Notes: generated by a model not told the origin, from the letters alone. DNA of 64,000 bases from Streptomyces pyxinae (GCF_024756275.1 NZ_JANUGQ010000005.1:1-64000); one strand, 5' to 3'; shown: positions 37,635 through 46,334, counted from the stretch's first letter. Program-made: numbers and translations.

Positions 37635-37667
37635 CGGCACCCGGTGGGCCGTTGACACCGGGTGCCG
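37635..37667. promoter_or_regulatory. 11-bp perfect dyad overlapping the -35 of the SDR promoter
   Basis: CGGCACCCGGT (37635-37645) and ACCGGGTGCCG (37657-37667) pair perfectly with an 11-nt loop, 37 bp past the DUF3037 stop. The right arm overlaps the -35 box. It may be the DUF3037 terminator, an operator for the SDR operon, or both. Confidence 0.55.
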
Positions 37668-37680
37668 GGATCTCTAGCGT
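37652..37680 (+). promoter_or_regulatory. Vegetative promoter of the two-SDR operon
   Basis: TTGACA (37652-37657), a 17-nt spacer and TAGCGT (37675-37680) match the Streptomyces sigma-HrdB consensus closely. The leader to the first SDR start would be about 140 nt. Confidence 0.7.
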
Positions 37681-37829
37681 CTCGTCCACCGAAGGTACTA
37701 AGCGGTCGCTCATCCCGGTGGAGGTGTACGGGACGGGGCACCGCTCACCGGAGGCACGGGAATCACGGGGTTCACGGGCGCGGGCCGCAGCCGCGCCCGG
37801 AGCCGCAACCGAGGGCGAGGAGATCCAGC

Positions 37830-38591
37830 ATGTCCACCACCGAGCAGCGCGTCGCGGTCGTGACCGGGGCGGCGCGGGGCATCGGCGCCGCCACCGCCGT
37901 CCGGCTGGCGGCCGAGGGCCGCAAGGTCGCCGTACTCGATCTCGACGAGGCCGCCGGCGCGGACACCGTCGGGAAGATCACCGAGGCCGGCGGCACCGCC
38001 CTCGCCGTCGGCTGCGACGTCTCCGACGCCGGGCAGGTGGAGGCGGCCGTCGCCCGGGTCGCCGCCGAACTCGGCGCGCCGACCGTCTTGGTCAACAACG
38101 CGGGCGTGCTCCGCGACAACCTGCTCTTCAAGATGAGCGAGTCCGACTGGGACACCGTGGTGAACGTCCACCTCAAGGGCGCCTTCCTGATGGCGAAGGC
38201 ATGCCAGAAGCACATGGTGGACGCGGGCTTCGGCCGGATCGTCAGCCTCTCCTCGTCCTCCGCGCTCGGCAACCGGGGCCAGGCCAACTACGCCGCCGTC
38301 AAGGCCGGCCTCCAGGGATTCACCAAGACGCTCGCCAAGGAACTCGGCAAGTTCGGGATCACCGCCAACGCGGTCGCCCCCGGCTTCATCGCCACCGAGA
38401 TGACCGCGGCGACCGCCGCCCGGGTGGGCATGGACTTCGAGGAGTTCCAGGCCGCCGCCGCGACCCAGATCCCGGTCCAGCGGGTCGGCCACCCGGAGGA
38501 TGTGGCCAACGCCATCGCCTTCTTCACCGGCGACGACGCGGGCTTCGTCTCCGGCCAGGTGCTGTACGTGGCCGGCGGCCCGCTCAACTGA
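37830..38591 (+). CDS. SDR family oxidoreductase, FabG-like
   Basis: A 253-aa short-chain dehydrogenase. The cofactor loop is TGAARGIG (12-19), DLD follows the second strand, then NNAG, and the catalytic SSSSALGNRGQANYAAVK with Y154 and K158. The C-terminus APGFIATEM and GQVLYVAGG are typical of 3-oxoacyl-ACP reductase-like SDRs. NADPH use is suggested but not proven. ATG 37830 has GAGGAGA upstream. The next SDR starts 11 bp after its stop, so they form one operon. Confidence 0.9.
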   Translation: MSTTEQRVAVVTGAARGIGAATAVRLAAEGRKVAVLDLDEAAGADTVGKITEAGGTALAVGCDVSDAGQVEAAVARVAAELGAPTVLVNNAGVLRDNLLFKMSESDWDTVVNVHLKGAFLMAKACQKHMVDAGFGRIVSLSSSSALGNRGQANYAAVKAGLQGFTKTLAKELGKFGITANAVAPGFIATEMTAATAARVGMDFEEFQAAAATQIPVQRVGHPEDVANAIAFFTGDDAGFVSGQVLYVAGGPLN

Positions 38592-38602
38592 GGGGAGGTC
38601 CG

Positions 38603-39370
38603 ATGACGGCACAGCGACTGCCCGAGCTCTCCGGCCGGGTCTCCCTGGTCACCGGGGCCAGCCGGGGCATCGGGTACGCCATCGCCGAGGCGCTGGTGGC
38701 CCGCGGCGACCGGGTCTGCGTCACGGGCCGGGGCGAGGAGGCCCTGGCGGAGGCCGTCGACCGGCTCGGTGCCGACCGGGTGATCGGCGTCCCCGGCAAG
38801 GCGCACGACGAGGCCCATCAGGCGGCCGCCGTGGAACGCACCATGGAGGCCTTCGGCCGCCTCGACAATCTGATCAACAACGCCGGTACCAACCCGGTCT
38901 TCGGACCGCTCGCCGACCTCGACCTCGCGGTCGCCCGCAAGGTCTACGAGACCAATGTGATCTCCGCGCTCGGCTTCGCCCAGCGGACCTGGCAGGCGTG
39001 GCAGCGGGACCACGGCGGTGCGATCGTGAACATCGCCTCCGTCGCCGGCGTCGCCGCCTCGCCGTTCGTCGGCGCGTACGGCATGAGCAAAGCGGCCATG
39101 GTCAATCTGACCTTGCAGCTCGCGCATGAATTCGCGCCGGCGGTCCGGGTCAATGCCATCGCCCCGGCCGTGGTGAAGACGAAATTCGCGGAAGCACTTT
39201 ACGAGGGCCGGGAGGCGGAGGCGGCGGCCGCCTATCCGCTGGGCCGGCTGGGCGTTCCGGAGGACATCGGCGGGGCCGCCGCATTCCTCACCTCCGGGCA
39301 GTCCGACTGGATCACCGGACAGACCCTGGTGATCGACGGAGGGATCTTCCTCAACGCCGGTGTCGGCTGA
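38603..39370 (+). CDS. SDR family oxidoreductase
   Basis: A 255-aa short-chain dehydrogenase with TGASRGIG, NNAGTNPV, and catalytic Y159 and K163 in GAYGMSKAA; the C-terminus has GQTLVIDGG. It has GGGGAGG before the ATG. It is co-transcribed with the preceding SDR; together they could catalyse successive oxidation or reduction steps on one substrate, which cannot be named from sequence. Confidence 0.9.
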   Translation: MTAQRLPELSGRVSLVTGASRGIGYAIAEALVARGDRVCVTGRGEEALAEAVDRLGADRVIGVPGKAHDEAHQAAAVERTMEAFGRLDNLINNAGTNPVFGPLADLDLAVARKVYETNVISALGFAQRTWQAWQRDHGGAIVNIASVAGVAASPFVGAYGMSKAAMVNLTLQLAHEFAPAVRVNAIAPAVVKTKFAEALYEGREAEAAAAYPLGRLGVPEDIGGAAAFLTSGQSDWITGQTLVIDGGIFLNAGVG

Positions 39371-39404
39371 TCCGGATTCTTCCGGATTGGCATCGATCGC
39401 CTCA

Positions 39405-39444
39405 AGTGCCCCACCAGTCTTTCCCATTGACCTGGTGGGGCACT
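39405..39444. promoter_or_regulatory. 13-bp perfect dyad around the -35 of the binding-protein gene
   Basis: AGTGCCCCACCAG (39405-39417) and CTGGTGGGGCACT (39432-39444) are perfect inverted copies with a 14-nt loop. It may end the SDR operon as a terminator, or act as an operator, because it covers the -35 and spacer of the promoter at 39427-39454. Confidence 0.6.
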
Positions 39445-39454
39445 GCGGTATGGT
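39427..39454 (+). promoter_or_regulatory. Promoter of the solute-binding lipoprotein gene
   Basis: TTGACC (39427-39432), a 16-nt spacer and TATGGT (39449-39454), about 34 nt before GTG 39488. The right arm of the 13-bp dyad lies between the two boxes. Confidence 0.6.
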
Positions 39455-39487
39455 CGGCCGACCCATGGCTGAACGAGGAGCGTGCAC

Positions 39488-41071
39488 GTGTTCAACCGGA
39501 CCAGCCTGCAGGCCGCTGCAGCCCTTGTGTCCATGTCCCTCCTGGCGGGATGCGGTCTGTTCTCCGATGATGTCGCCGAGGGGCAGAACAAGATCACTGT
39601 CGGCACCACGAGCGCGCCCACCACGCTCGATCCCGCCGCGGCCTGGGACAATTCCTGGGAGCTGTACCGGAATGTCTTCCAGACGCTGCTGAGTTTCCCG
39701 ACCGGTTCCACGTCTCCCCGGTCGGACGCCGCCGACTGCAAGTTCACCGACACGACCAGCACCGTGCTCCGCTGCAAGCTCCGGGACGGGCTCACGTTCT
39801 CGGACGGCGCCGCCCTCGACGCCAAGGCCGTCAAGTACTCCATCGACCGCATCCGCACCATCGATGTGCCGGGCGGCCCCAGCGGACTGCTGGGCTCGCT
39901 CGACCGGGTGGAGACGCTCGGCGGCCAGGAGGTGGTCTTCCACCTCAAGGAGTCCGACGCCACCTTCCCGTTCATCCTCGCCACGCCCGCCATGTCCATC
40001 GTGGACCCGGCCAAGTACCCCGCCGACAAGCTCCGCCAGGACGGCGGGGTCACCGGCTCCGGCCCGTACACCCTCGCCTCGTACGCCGAGAACGACCGGG
40101 CCGAACTGGTCAGGAACCCGGGCTACAAGGGCTTCGCCGACATCAAGAACGACGCCGTCACCATCCGGTACTTCAAGGAGTCCGAGGCGATGGTCGCGGC
40201 CCTGCGGAAGAAGGAGATCGACGCCACCTACCGCGGGCTCACCGCGCAGGAGGTGCTGGACCTCCAGGACAGCAAGCTCGCGGGCGATCCCCTTCAGGTG
40301 GTCGAGTCGACCGGCGCCGACATCCGCTACCTGGTCTTCAACCCCAAGGACCCGTCGGTCTCCGAGCTCGCCGTCCGCCAGGCCGTCGCCCAGCTCGTCG
40401 ACCGCGAGGAACTGGTGAAGCGGGCGTACAAGGGCACGGCCGAGCCGCTGTACTCGATGGTCCCGAAGGGTATCGCCGGGCACACCACCGGCTTCTACGA
40501 CCACTACGGGGACCCCAGCGCCACCAAGGCGAAGAAGCTGCTGCGGGCGGCCGGCATCGACAAGCCGGTGGCCCTGACGTTCTGGTACACCACCGACCGC
40601 TACGGCTCCGGCACCGCGGCGGAGTTCGCGGAGCTCAAGCGCCAGCTGGACAGCTCCGGGCTGTTCCGGGTCACGCTGCGGAGCCGGCCGTGGAAGGACT
40701 TCCAGGTCGGCTACCAGAACGGCCAGTACCCGGTCTTCGGCCGTGGCTGGTTCCCCGACTTCCCGGACCCGGACAACTTCATCGCCCCGTTCGTCGGCAA
40801 GGAGAACGTCCTCTCCACGCCGTACGACAAGCCCGAGATCACCGCTTCCCTGCTGCCCGAGACGCGGCGGGAGAGCGACCGGGGCACCTCCCAGGTCTCC
40901 GAGAAGTTCGCGGAGGCCCAGGAGATCCTGGTCGAGGACGTGCGGCTGCTGCCGCTCTGGCAGGGCAAGCTCTACATCGCGGCGAGCGAGGACATCGCGG
41001 GCAGTGAGCGGGCGCTGGACCCGCAGACCGTCATGCAGATGTGGGAGCTGCACCGCAAGGCCAGCTGGTAG
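39488..41071 (+). CDS. ABC transporter substrate-binding lipoprotein, family 5 (oligopeptide/dipeptide type)
   Basis: A 527-aa exported lipoprotein. The signal peptide ends in lipobox LLAGC with C22 as lipidation site. The mature part has family-5 features: TTLDPAAAWDNSWEL, LRDGLTFSDGAALDAKAVKYS and NPKDPSVSELAVRQAVAQ. Such proteins deliver peptides, nickel or other ligands to an ABC importer. No permease or ATPase genes are adjacent, so its partner is unlinked or it acts as a sensor. GTG 39488 is chosen over GTG 39482 because GAGGAG (39475-39480) is then 7 nt away. Confidence 0.92.
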   Translation: MFNRTSLQAAAALVSMSLLAGCGLFSDDVAEGQNKITVGTTSAPTTLDPAAAWDNSWELYRNVFQTLLSFPTGSTSPRSDAADCKFTDTTSTVLRCKLRDGLTFSDGAALDAKAVKYSIDRIRTIDVPGGPSGLLGSLDRVETLGGQEVVFHLKESDATFPFILATPAMSIVDPAKYPADKLRQDGGVTGSGPYTLASYAENDRAELVRNPGYKGFADIKNDAVTIRYFKESEAMVAALRKKEIDATYRGLTAQEVLDLQDSKLAGDPLQVVESTGADIRYLVFNPKDPSVSELAVRQAVAQLVDREELVKRAYKGTAEPLYSMVPKGIAGHTTGFYDHYGDPSATKAKKLLRAAGIDKPVALTFWYTTDRYGSGTAAEFAELKRQLDSSGLFRVTLRSRPWKDFQVGYQNGQYPVFGRGWFPDFPDPDNFIAPFVGKENVLSTPYDKPEITASLLPETRRESDRGTSQVSEKFAEAQEILVEDVRLLPLWQGKLYIAASEDIAGSERALDPQTVMQMWELHRKASW

Positions 41072-41142
41072 CCGCCGGGGGAGGGGCGTGGCCGGCGGAA
41101 CTCCGGTCGGGTGGGTGGTGTTCCGGTCCTGAGTTCCGGGCG

Positions 41143-41235
41143 GTACTCCGGGCCGGGTGGACGGTACTCCGGCCCGGTGGACGTACTCCGGGCCGGTGTC
41201 CGTACTCCGGGCCGGTGTCCGTACTCCGGGGCCGC
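41143..41235. repeat. 19-21-bp imperfect tandem repeat upstream of ung
   Basis: Five copies of a GTACTCCGGSCCGG core start at 41143, 41164, 41183, 41202 and 41221 (steps 21, 19, 19, 19). Copies 3 and 4 are almost identical over the whole 19 bp. The array fills the middle of the 285-bp gap before ung. Confidence 0.8.
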
Positions 41236-41356
41236 GGGCGGGAGTACGCCTCCCCGGTCGGCCGGTCGGCCGGGGAACACGGAGGCAGGACCGGTTGTCG
41301 GTGGTCGCCGGTAAGTTCTGTGGGCGAAAGGCGATTCCACACCGGAGGTTGTTGAC

Positions 41357-42040
41357 GTGACCGACACCGACATGCTGCCCGAGTCCTGGCGCGGCGTCCT
41401 CGGGGACGAGCTGCAGAAGCCCTACTTCAAGCTGCTCACCGAGTTCGTCGAGGAGGAGCGGGCCCGCGGGCCGGTCTATCCGCCCCGCGAGGAGGTGCTC
41501 GCCGCGCTCGACGCCACCCCGTACGACCAGGTGAAGGTCCTCGTGCTCGGCCAGGACCCGTACCACGGCGAGGGCCAGGGGCACGGGCTCTGCTTCTCGG
41601 TGCGGCCGGGGGTCAGGACTCCGCCGTCGCTGCGGAACATCTACAAGGAGATGCACGAGGAGCTGGGGCACCCGGTGCCGGACAACGGCTATCTGATGCC
41701 CTGGGCCCGGCAGGGGGTCCTGCTGCTCAACGCGGTGCTGACCGTCCGGGCGGGAGAGGCCAACTCGCACAAGGGCAAGGGCTGGGAGAAGTTCACCGAC
41801 GCGGTGATCAGCGCGGTGGCGTCCCGTCCCGACCCGGCGGTCTTCGTCCTCTGGGGCAACTACGCCCAGAAGAAGCTGCCGCTGATCGACGAGACCCGGC
41901 ACGTGGTGGTGAAAGGGGCCCATCCCTCGCCGCTCTCGGCGAAGAAGTTCTTCGGCTCCCGCCCGTTCACCAAGATGAACGAGGCCATCGCCGCGCAGGG
42001 CCACGCGCCCGTGGACTGGCGCATCCCGAACCTCGGCTGA
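41357..42040 (+). CDS. ung: Uracil-DNA glycosylase, family 1
   Basis: A 227-aa DNA repair enzyme that excises uracil. The catalytic water-activating motif GQDPYHG (D67, Y69, H70) and the DNA-intercalation/active-site HPSPLS (H189) are intact, with GLCFSVRPG and LLLNAVLTV in between. Length is normal. GTG 41357 follows GGAGG. Streptomyces often carry two family-1 paralogues, so this may not be the only copy. Confidence 0.95.
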   Translation: MTDTDMLPESWRGVLGDELQKPYFKLLTEFVEEERARGPVYPPREEVLAALDATPYDQVKVLVLGQDPYHGEGQGHGLCFSVRPGVRTPPSLRNIYKEMHEELGHPVPDNGYLMPWARQGVLLLNAVLTVRAGEANSHKGKGWEKFTDAVISAVASRPDPAVFVLWGNYAQKKLPLIDETRHVVVKGAHPSPLSAKKFFGSRPFTKMNEAIAAQGHAPVDWRIPNLG

Positions 42041-42206
42041 GCCGTCCGGCCCCCCCCCGGTTGCCCGGACGCGCGGTGTGCGGCTGTTCCGGGGGCGGTA
42101 GGGGCGCTCGCTCCGTGCCTGACCGCCTTCCCCGGCCCCGCCGGTTAGCGTCGGCACACATGCTCGGCGAGATGCCCGTCGGACGGGCGGAGGAGCGGAG
42201 GGCCGG

Positions 42207-42728
42207 ATGACGGAGCAGCAGCGCGCGGACGTGTCCGAGGACGCCGTCATGACCAGGATCGGGCAGGCGGCGATGCTGCTCCACGCCGGGGACCGGGAGG
42301 AGGCGCGCAACCGGTTCGCCGAGCTCTGGGCCCGGCTCGGCGCCGACGGGGCCCCGCTCCACCGGTGCACCCTCGCCCACTGCATGGCCGACGCCCAGGA
42401 GGACCCGGAGGACCGGCTCGCCTGGCATCTGCGGGCGCTCACCGCGGCGACCGGGGCCACCGGGGAGCCGGTGGCGGTGCGGCCGCCCCGGGCGCCCCGG
42501 GGGGAGGAGCGGGGCCCCGGCGGAGGACCGGCCGCCGCGCTGCGGGCGCTGCTCCCGTCGCTCCATCTCAACCTGGCCACCGACTATCTGGAGCTGCGGC
42601 GCCCGGCGGACGCCCGGGTCCATCTGTCCCGGGCCCGGGCAGCCGCCCCGGCCCTCGCCGACGACGGGTACGGCCGCGGCGTACGGGCCGCCCTGGACCG
42701 GCTGGGGCGCCGGCTGGCGGCGGAGTGA
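42207..42728 (+). CDS. Tetratricopeptide-like helical protein
   Basis: A 173-aa all-helical protein. Residues about 12-85 (RIGQAAMLLHAGDREEARNR, then LAHCMADAQED) and 113-170 (LPSLHLNLATDYLELRR, HLSRARAAA) resemble TPR-like helix pairs separated by a Gly/Pro-rich linker. Such proteins bind partners; no enzymatic role is apparent. It has GGAGGG before the ATG. It sits between ung and a convergent DinB-fold gene. Confidence 0.7.
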   Translation: MTEQQRADVSEDAVMTRIGQAAMLLHAGDREEARNRFAELWARLGADGAPLHRCTLAHCMADAQEDPEDRLAWHLRALTAATGATGEPVAVRPPRAPRGEERGPGGGPAAALRALLPSLHLNLATDYLELRRPADARVHLSRARAAAPALADDGYGRGVRAALDRLGRRLAAE

Positions 42729-42819
42729 CGCGGCCGGGCCGGGGCCGGCCCGTGGGCCGGGAGCCCGGACGGGGCTGAAGGGCGCCCGGACCGGGCCGGG
42801 GGCGCGCCCGGAGCCGTCG

Positions 42820-43380
42820 TCAGTCGCCGGTGGCGCCGTCGATCCGCTCCCGCAGCAGATCGGCGTGGCCGTTGTGCCGGGCGTACTCCTCGATCATATG
42901 GGTGTAGATCCAGCGGAGATTGAAGGTGCGCCCGCTGCGATGGGTGCCCTCGGCCACGTCGTCCAGGCCGCGCGGCGCGGCCAGCTCCCTGGCGTGCGCG
43001 ATCTCTTCCTGCCAGGCGTCGTACGCCTGCTCCCAGCTGTCCTCCTCGCCGGGGTGGAAGTCGCGGTCGAGGTCGTCCTCCGAGTAGAAGAGCGGGTCCG
43101 CCACCTCTCCCGCCAGGACCCGGCGGAACCAGCCGCGTTCCACATCGGCCATGTGCCGGACGAGCCCCAGCAGGGAGAGGTCCGAGGGCGGCGCCGAGCG
43201 GTGCCGCAGCCGCTCCTCGTCCAGCCCCTCGCACTTCATGGCGAGGGTCTGCCGGTGGTAGTCCAGCCATCCTTCCAGCATCTCCCGCTCCCCGGCGAGG
43301 CCGGACGGCTCGGCCCGGTCGGTGCGGGTGCCGGTGGGGCCGCCGGGGACGGGAGGCTCGGTCTTCTCCGGAGTGCTCAT
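42820..43380 (-). CDS. DinB/DUF664 family protein
   Basis: A 186-aa protein of the DinB-like four-helix-bundle superfamily (DUF664 type), unrelated to polymerase IV. Probable metal-site regions are LSLLGLVRHMADVERGW (first histidine) and the C-terminal LRWIYTHMIEEYARHNGHA (histidines). Some family members are mycothiol- or bacillithiol-dependent transferases. ATG 43380 begins a short disordered N-terminus; no strong ribosome site is seen. Confidence 0.85.
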   Translation of the reverse strand: MSTPEKTEPPVPGGPTGTRTDRAEPSGLAGEREMLEGWLDYHRQTLAMKCEGLDEERLRHRSAPPSDLSLLGLVRHMADVERGWFRRVLAGEVADPLFYSEDDLDRDFHPGEEDSWEQAYDAWQEEIAHARELAAPRGLDDVAEGTHRSGRTFNLRWIYTHMIEEYARHNGHADLLRERIDGATGD

Positions 43381-43647
43381 GTCCGGGATCTTCTTGCACC
43401 GGACACCCGGACGCCAGCGGTTATCCGGAGCCGGAGGCGGAGGCGGGACCGGAACCGGAGGCGGGCCGGCGCCGGCGGGGCCGCCGGACGCCGTCCTCGG
43501 CGCGTCCGGGCGTCCGTACGTGTCCGGGCGTCCGGTTGTCTGTACGGGGCCCCGGTCGGCCGGGGGCCGTCGGCGGTGGGGGCCTCCCCGTATCCTGGCC
43601 GGGCGCCCGATCGGATGATCGGGCAGGTTGGTGAGAGGGGTCACTCC

Positions 43648-44577
43648 GTGAAGGTCGGCTGCATCGGACTCGGCGACATCGCCCGCAAGGCGTACTTGCC
43701 GGTGCTCACCACCCGCCCCGGAGTCGAGCCGCACCTCCAGACCCGCACCCCCGCCACCCTGGCGGCCGTCGCCGAGACCTTCCGCGTCCCGGCCGAGCAC
43801 TGCCACACCGACCTGGACGCACTGCTCGCCGCCCGGCCCGACGCGGCGTTCGTGCACGCCCCGACCGCCGCCCACCCGGAGATCGTCGCCCGGCTGCTGG
43901 AGGCGGGGGTGCCCACCTATGTCGACAAGCCGCTCGCCTATGAGCCGGCCGACTCCCGCCGGCTGGTGGAGCTGGCCGAACGGCGGGGCGTCAGCCTGGC
44001 CGTAGGGTTCAACCGCCGTTACGCGCCCGGCTACGCCCAGTGCCTGGACCACCCGCGCGAACTGATCCTGATGCAGAAGAACCGGACCGGGCTGCCCGAG
44101 GACCCGCGCACCCTGGTCCTGGACGACTTCATCCATGTCGTGGACACCCTGCGCTTCCTGCTGCCCGGCCCGGTCGAGCACACCGATGTCCGGGCCCGGG
44201 TCCGTGACGGCCTGCTCCACCATGTGGTGCTCCAGCTCTCCGGCGACGGCTTCACCGCCATCGGCACCATGAACCGGCGGAACGGCTCCACCGAGGAGAT
44301 CCTCGAAGTCTCCGGCCAGGACACCAAGCGCCAGGTGGTCAACCTCGCCGAGGTCGTCGACCACAAGGGGCAGCCGACCGTACGGCGGCGCGGCGACTGG
44401 GAGCCGGTCGCCCGGCAGCGGGGCATCGAACAGATCGTGGACGCCTTCCTCACGGCGGTCGCGGAGGGGCGGACGCTCAGCGCCCGGGATGCCCTGGAGA
44501 CCCATGAGCTGTGCGAGCGGGTGGTACGGGAGATCACCGAGCAGGCCGAGCGGACCGTGCGGGCCGCCCGGTCCTGA
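43648..44577 (+). CDS. Gfo/Idh/MocA family oxidoreductase
   Basis: A 309-aa NAD(P)-dependent oxidoreductase. The Rossmann motif VGCIGLGDIARKAYLP is at the N-terminus, with DAAFVHAPTAAHPEI and the conserved EKP-type lysine appearing as VDKPLAYE (about residues 92-99). The C-terminal sheet domain is shorter than in many members. Substrate (sugar, inositol or similar) unknown. GTG 43648 follows GAGAGGGG; the longer upstream ORF is antisense to the DinB-fold gene. Its 3' end overlaps the converging lnt gene by 44 bp. Confidence 0.88.
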   Translation: MKVGCIGLGDIARKAYLPVLTTRPGVEPHLQTRTPATLAAVAETFRVPAEHCHTDLDALLAARPDAAFVHAPTAAHPEIVARLLEAGVPTYVDKPLAYEPADSRRLVELAERRGVSLAVGFNRRYAPGYAQCLDHPRELILMQKNRTGLPEDPRTLVLDDFIHVVDTLRFLLPGPVEHTDVRARVRDGLLHHVVLQLSGDGFTAIGTMNRRNGSTEEILEVSGQDTKRQVVNLAEVVDHKGQPTVRRRGDWEPVARQRGIEQIVDAFLTAVAEGRTLSARDALETHELCERVVREITEQAERTVRAARS

Positions 44578-46243
44578 ACGAAGTCCTCCGCGGGCCCCGG
44601 CGGCGGGCGACGAGCCGCCGGGCCGCGCCGGCGCCCGCCCAGACCGCCAGGGCGGCGACGGAGCCGTACACCGGCCAGTCGCCCAGCCGGGTGTAGAGAG
44701 TGGTGCCGGACGCCATCGGCAGGTCGTACACCGCCGCCGCGCTCCGGTCGGTGCCCAGCCACCGCCCCACCCGGGCGCCGTCCGGGCCGTACGCCGCGCT
44801 GATCCCGGTGAGCGTCGCGTGCACCATGGGCCGCCCGGTCTCGGCCGCCCGCAGCGCCCCGAGCGAGGCGTGCTGGGCCGGCGCCCAGCTGTGCTGGAAG
44901 GTCGAAGTGGACGACTGAGCCACCAGCACCCGGGCGCCGCGGGCCGCCAACTGACGGCTCATGTCCGGGAAGGCCGTCTCGAAGCAGACCAGCGGGCCGA
45001 TCCGGGTGCCCCGGGCGCCGGGCAGGGTCATCACCACCGGCCGAGTGCCGCGCATCCGGTCCTCACCGGCCGCCTTGCCGACCGAGGTGGCCCAGCCCAG
45101 CAGGGAGCGGGCCGGCACGTATTCACCGAACGGCACCAGCCGCATCTTGTCGTACCGGTCACCGGTCGGGCCGTCCGGGCCCACCAGCACACTGCTCTTG
45201 TAGATGCCGGGGCGGGGGCGTGTGGACCCTTCTGCCGACGCGCTCCGCGCGCCTCGTTCCGTCGATGCGCTCCGCGCGCCTCCTCTTGTCGATGCGCTCC
45301 GCGCATCGACGTTGACCAGCACCGGAGCACCCACCTCCCCCGACAGCGCCGCCAGCCGGGCGGACAGGTCGGGGCGGGTCGCCAGATCGGCGCCGACGCT
45401 GCTCTCGCCCCACACCACCAGGTCCGGGTGCCGCCCCGCCAGCTCCCGGGTGAGCTGCTCCTCCCGGGCGAACCGCCGCACCGGGCTCCCGGCACCCTCG
45501 ACGACCCCGGGCTGCACCACCGCCACCCGGAACCGCCCGTCCGGCTGCGGCGGGCGCACCCAGAACGCCACCGCGCCCACCGCCACCGCACCCGCCAGCA
45601 GCGCCACCGCCCCGACCGCGCGGGCCCGCTCCACCGCCAGCACCAGGGCCACCGCCGTATTGGCCGCCACCACCAGCAGCGACACCAGCCACACCCCGCC
45701 CACCGAGGCCAGCCGCAGCGCGGGCGTGACCTCCCACTGACTGGCGCCCAGCAGTCCCCATGGGCCGCCCAGCCCCTGCCAGGACCGGACGAGCTCCACC
45801 ATCAGCCACCCGGCCGGGACCACCACCAGCGCCCCGAGGGCCCGCGCCGGAGAGGCCGCCCCGGTGAACACCGAGCGCACCAGCCACCCCCAGGGCGCCC
45901 AGAGCGTCCCCAGCAGCGCGGCCAGGACCAGGATGAAGACGTGCAGGCTCGGCATCAGCCAGTGGTGCGCCGCCAGCATGAAGCCGGCTCCGCCCAGCCA
46001 GCCGTCCAGCGCCGCGCGCCGGCCGCTCACCGCCGTACGGATCAGCAGCAGCCAGGGCACCAGCGCCACCCAGGCGAACCACCAGAGCCCGGGGGCCGGG
46101 AAGGCGAGCGCGGGCAGCGCCCCCGCGGCCACCGCCGCCGCAGCCCGGGGCCACCGGCGCAACCACCACGGTCCGGCGCCCGCCGGCTCCCCGGGCCGTG
46201 CCGCTCCGTCCGTCTCCCGCCGTCGAACGGCCGGGCTCCGCAT
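44534..46243 (-). CDS. lnt: Apolipoprotein N-acyltransferase
   Basis: A 569-aa membrane enzyme that adds the third acyl chain to lipoproteins. Six or more helices (about 34-230) precede a nitrilase domain with the triad E280 (WGESSVG), K366 (DKMRLVPFGEY) and C420 (LVCFETAFP). Inside that domain, residues 314-340 are a 9-aa repeat (ARSASTRGG, ARSASTERG, ARSASAEGS) coded by a 27-bp minisatellite, an insertion not usual in the family. ATG 46243 follows GGAGG. A seven-unit 11-bp repeat lies about 90 bp upstream. Confidence 0.92.
   Translation of the reverse strand: MRSPAVRRRETDGAARPGEPAGAGPWWLRRWPRAAAAVAAGALPALAFPAPGLWWFAWVALVPWLLLIRTAVSGRRAALDGWLGGAGFMLAAHHWLMPSLHVFILVLAALLGTLWAPWGWLVRSVFTGAASPARALGALVVVPAGWLMVELVRSWQGLGGPWGLLGASQWEVTPALRLASVGGVWLVSLLVVAANTAVALVLAVERARAVGAVALLAGAVAVGAVAFWVRPPQPDGRFRVAVVQPGVVEGAGSPVRRFAREEQLTRELAGRHPDLVVWGESSVGADLATRPDLSARLAALSGEVGAPVLVNVDARSASTRGGARSASTERGARSASAEGSTRPRPGIYKSSVLVGPDGPTGDRYDKMRLVPFGEYVPARSLLGWATSVGKAAGEDRMRGTRPVVMTLPGARGTRIGPLVCFETAFPDMSRQLAARGARVLVAQSSTSTFQHSWAPAQHASLGALRAAETGRPMVHATLTGISAAYGPDGARVGRWLGTDRSAAAVYDLPMASGTTLYTRLGDWPVYGSVAALAVWAGAGAARRLVARRRGPRRTSFRTGRPARSARPAR
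45237..45310. repeat. 27-bp minisatellite inside lnt
   Basis: Two full copies (45237-45263, 45264-45290) and a 20-bp partial copy (45291-45310) share GATGCGCTCCGCGC. The unit is a multiple of three, so expansion keeps the lnt frame. The last copy contains a CGATGCGC-TCC-GCGCATCG hairpin. Confidence 0.85.
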
Positions 46244-46334
46244 ACCGCGCCTCCTCGCGCCGGCGGAAACGATCTCCGCCTCCAGTGTGCGGGAACGCGG
46301 CCACCCGCGGACAGGGCACCGGGGCGACCCCACC

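Noticed and set aside
41143..41235. Short repeat array considered as a CRISPR
   Set aside because: The repeats are tandem and imperfect with no unique spacers, and no cas genes are nearby.
38288..42580. A 1430-codon minus-strand ORF spanning the SDRs, binding protein, ung and TPR genes
   Set aside because: It crosses several well-supported plus-strand genes and the tandem repeats, with no recognisable domain; it is a stop-free antisense frame.
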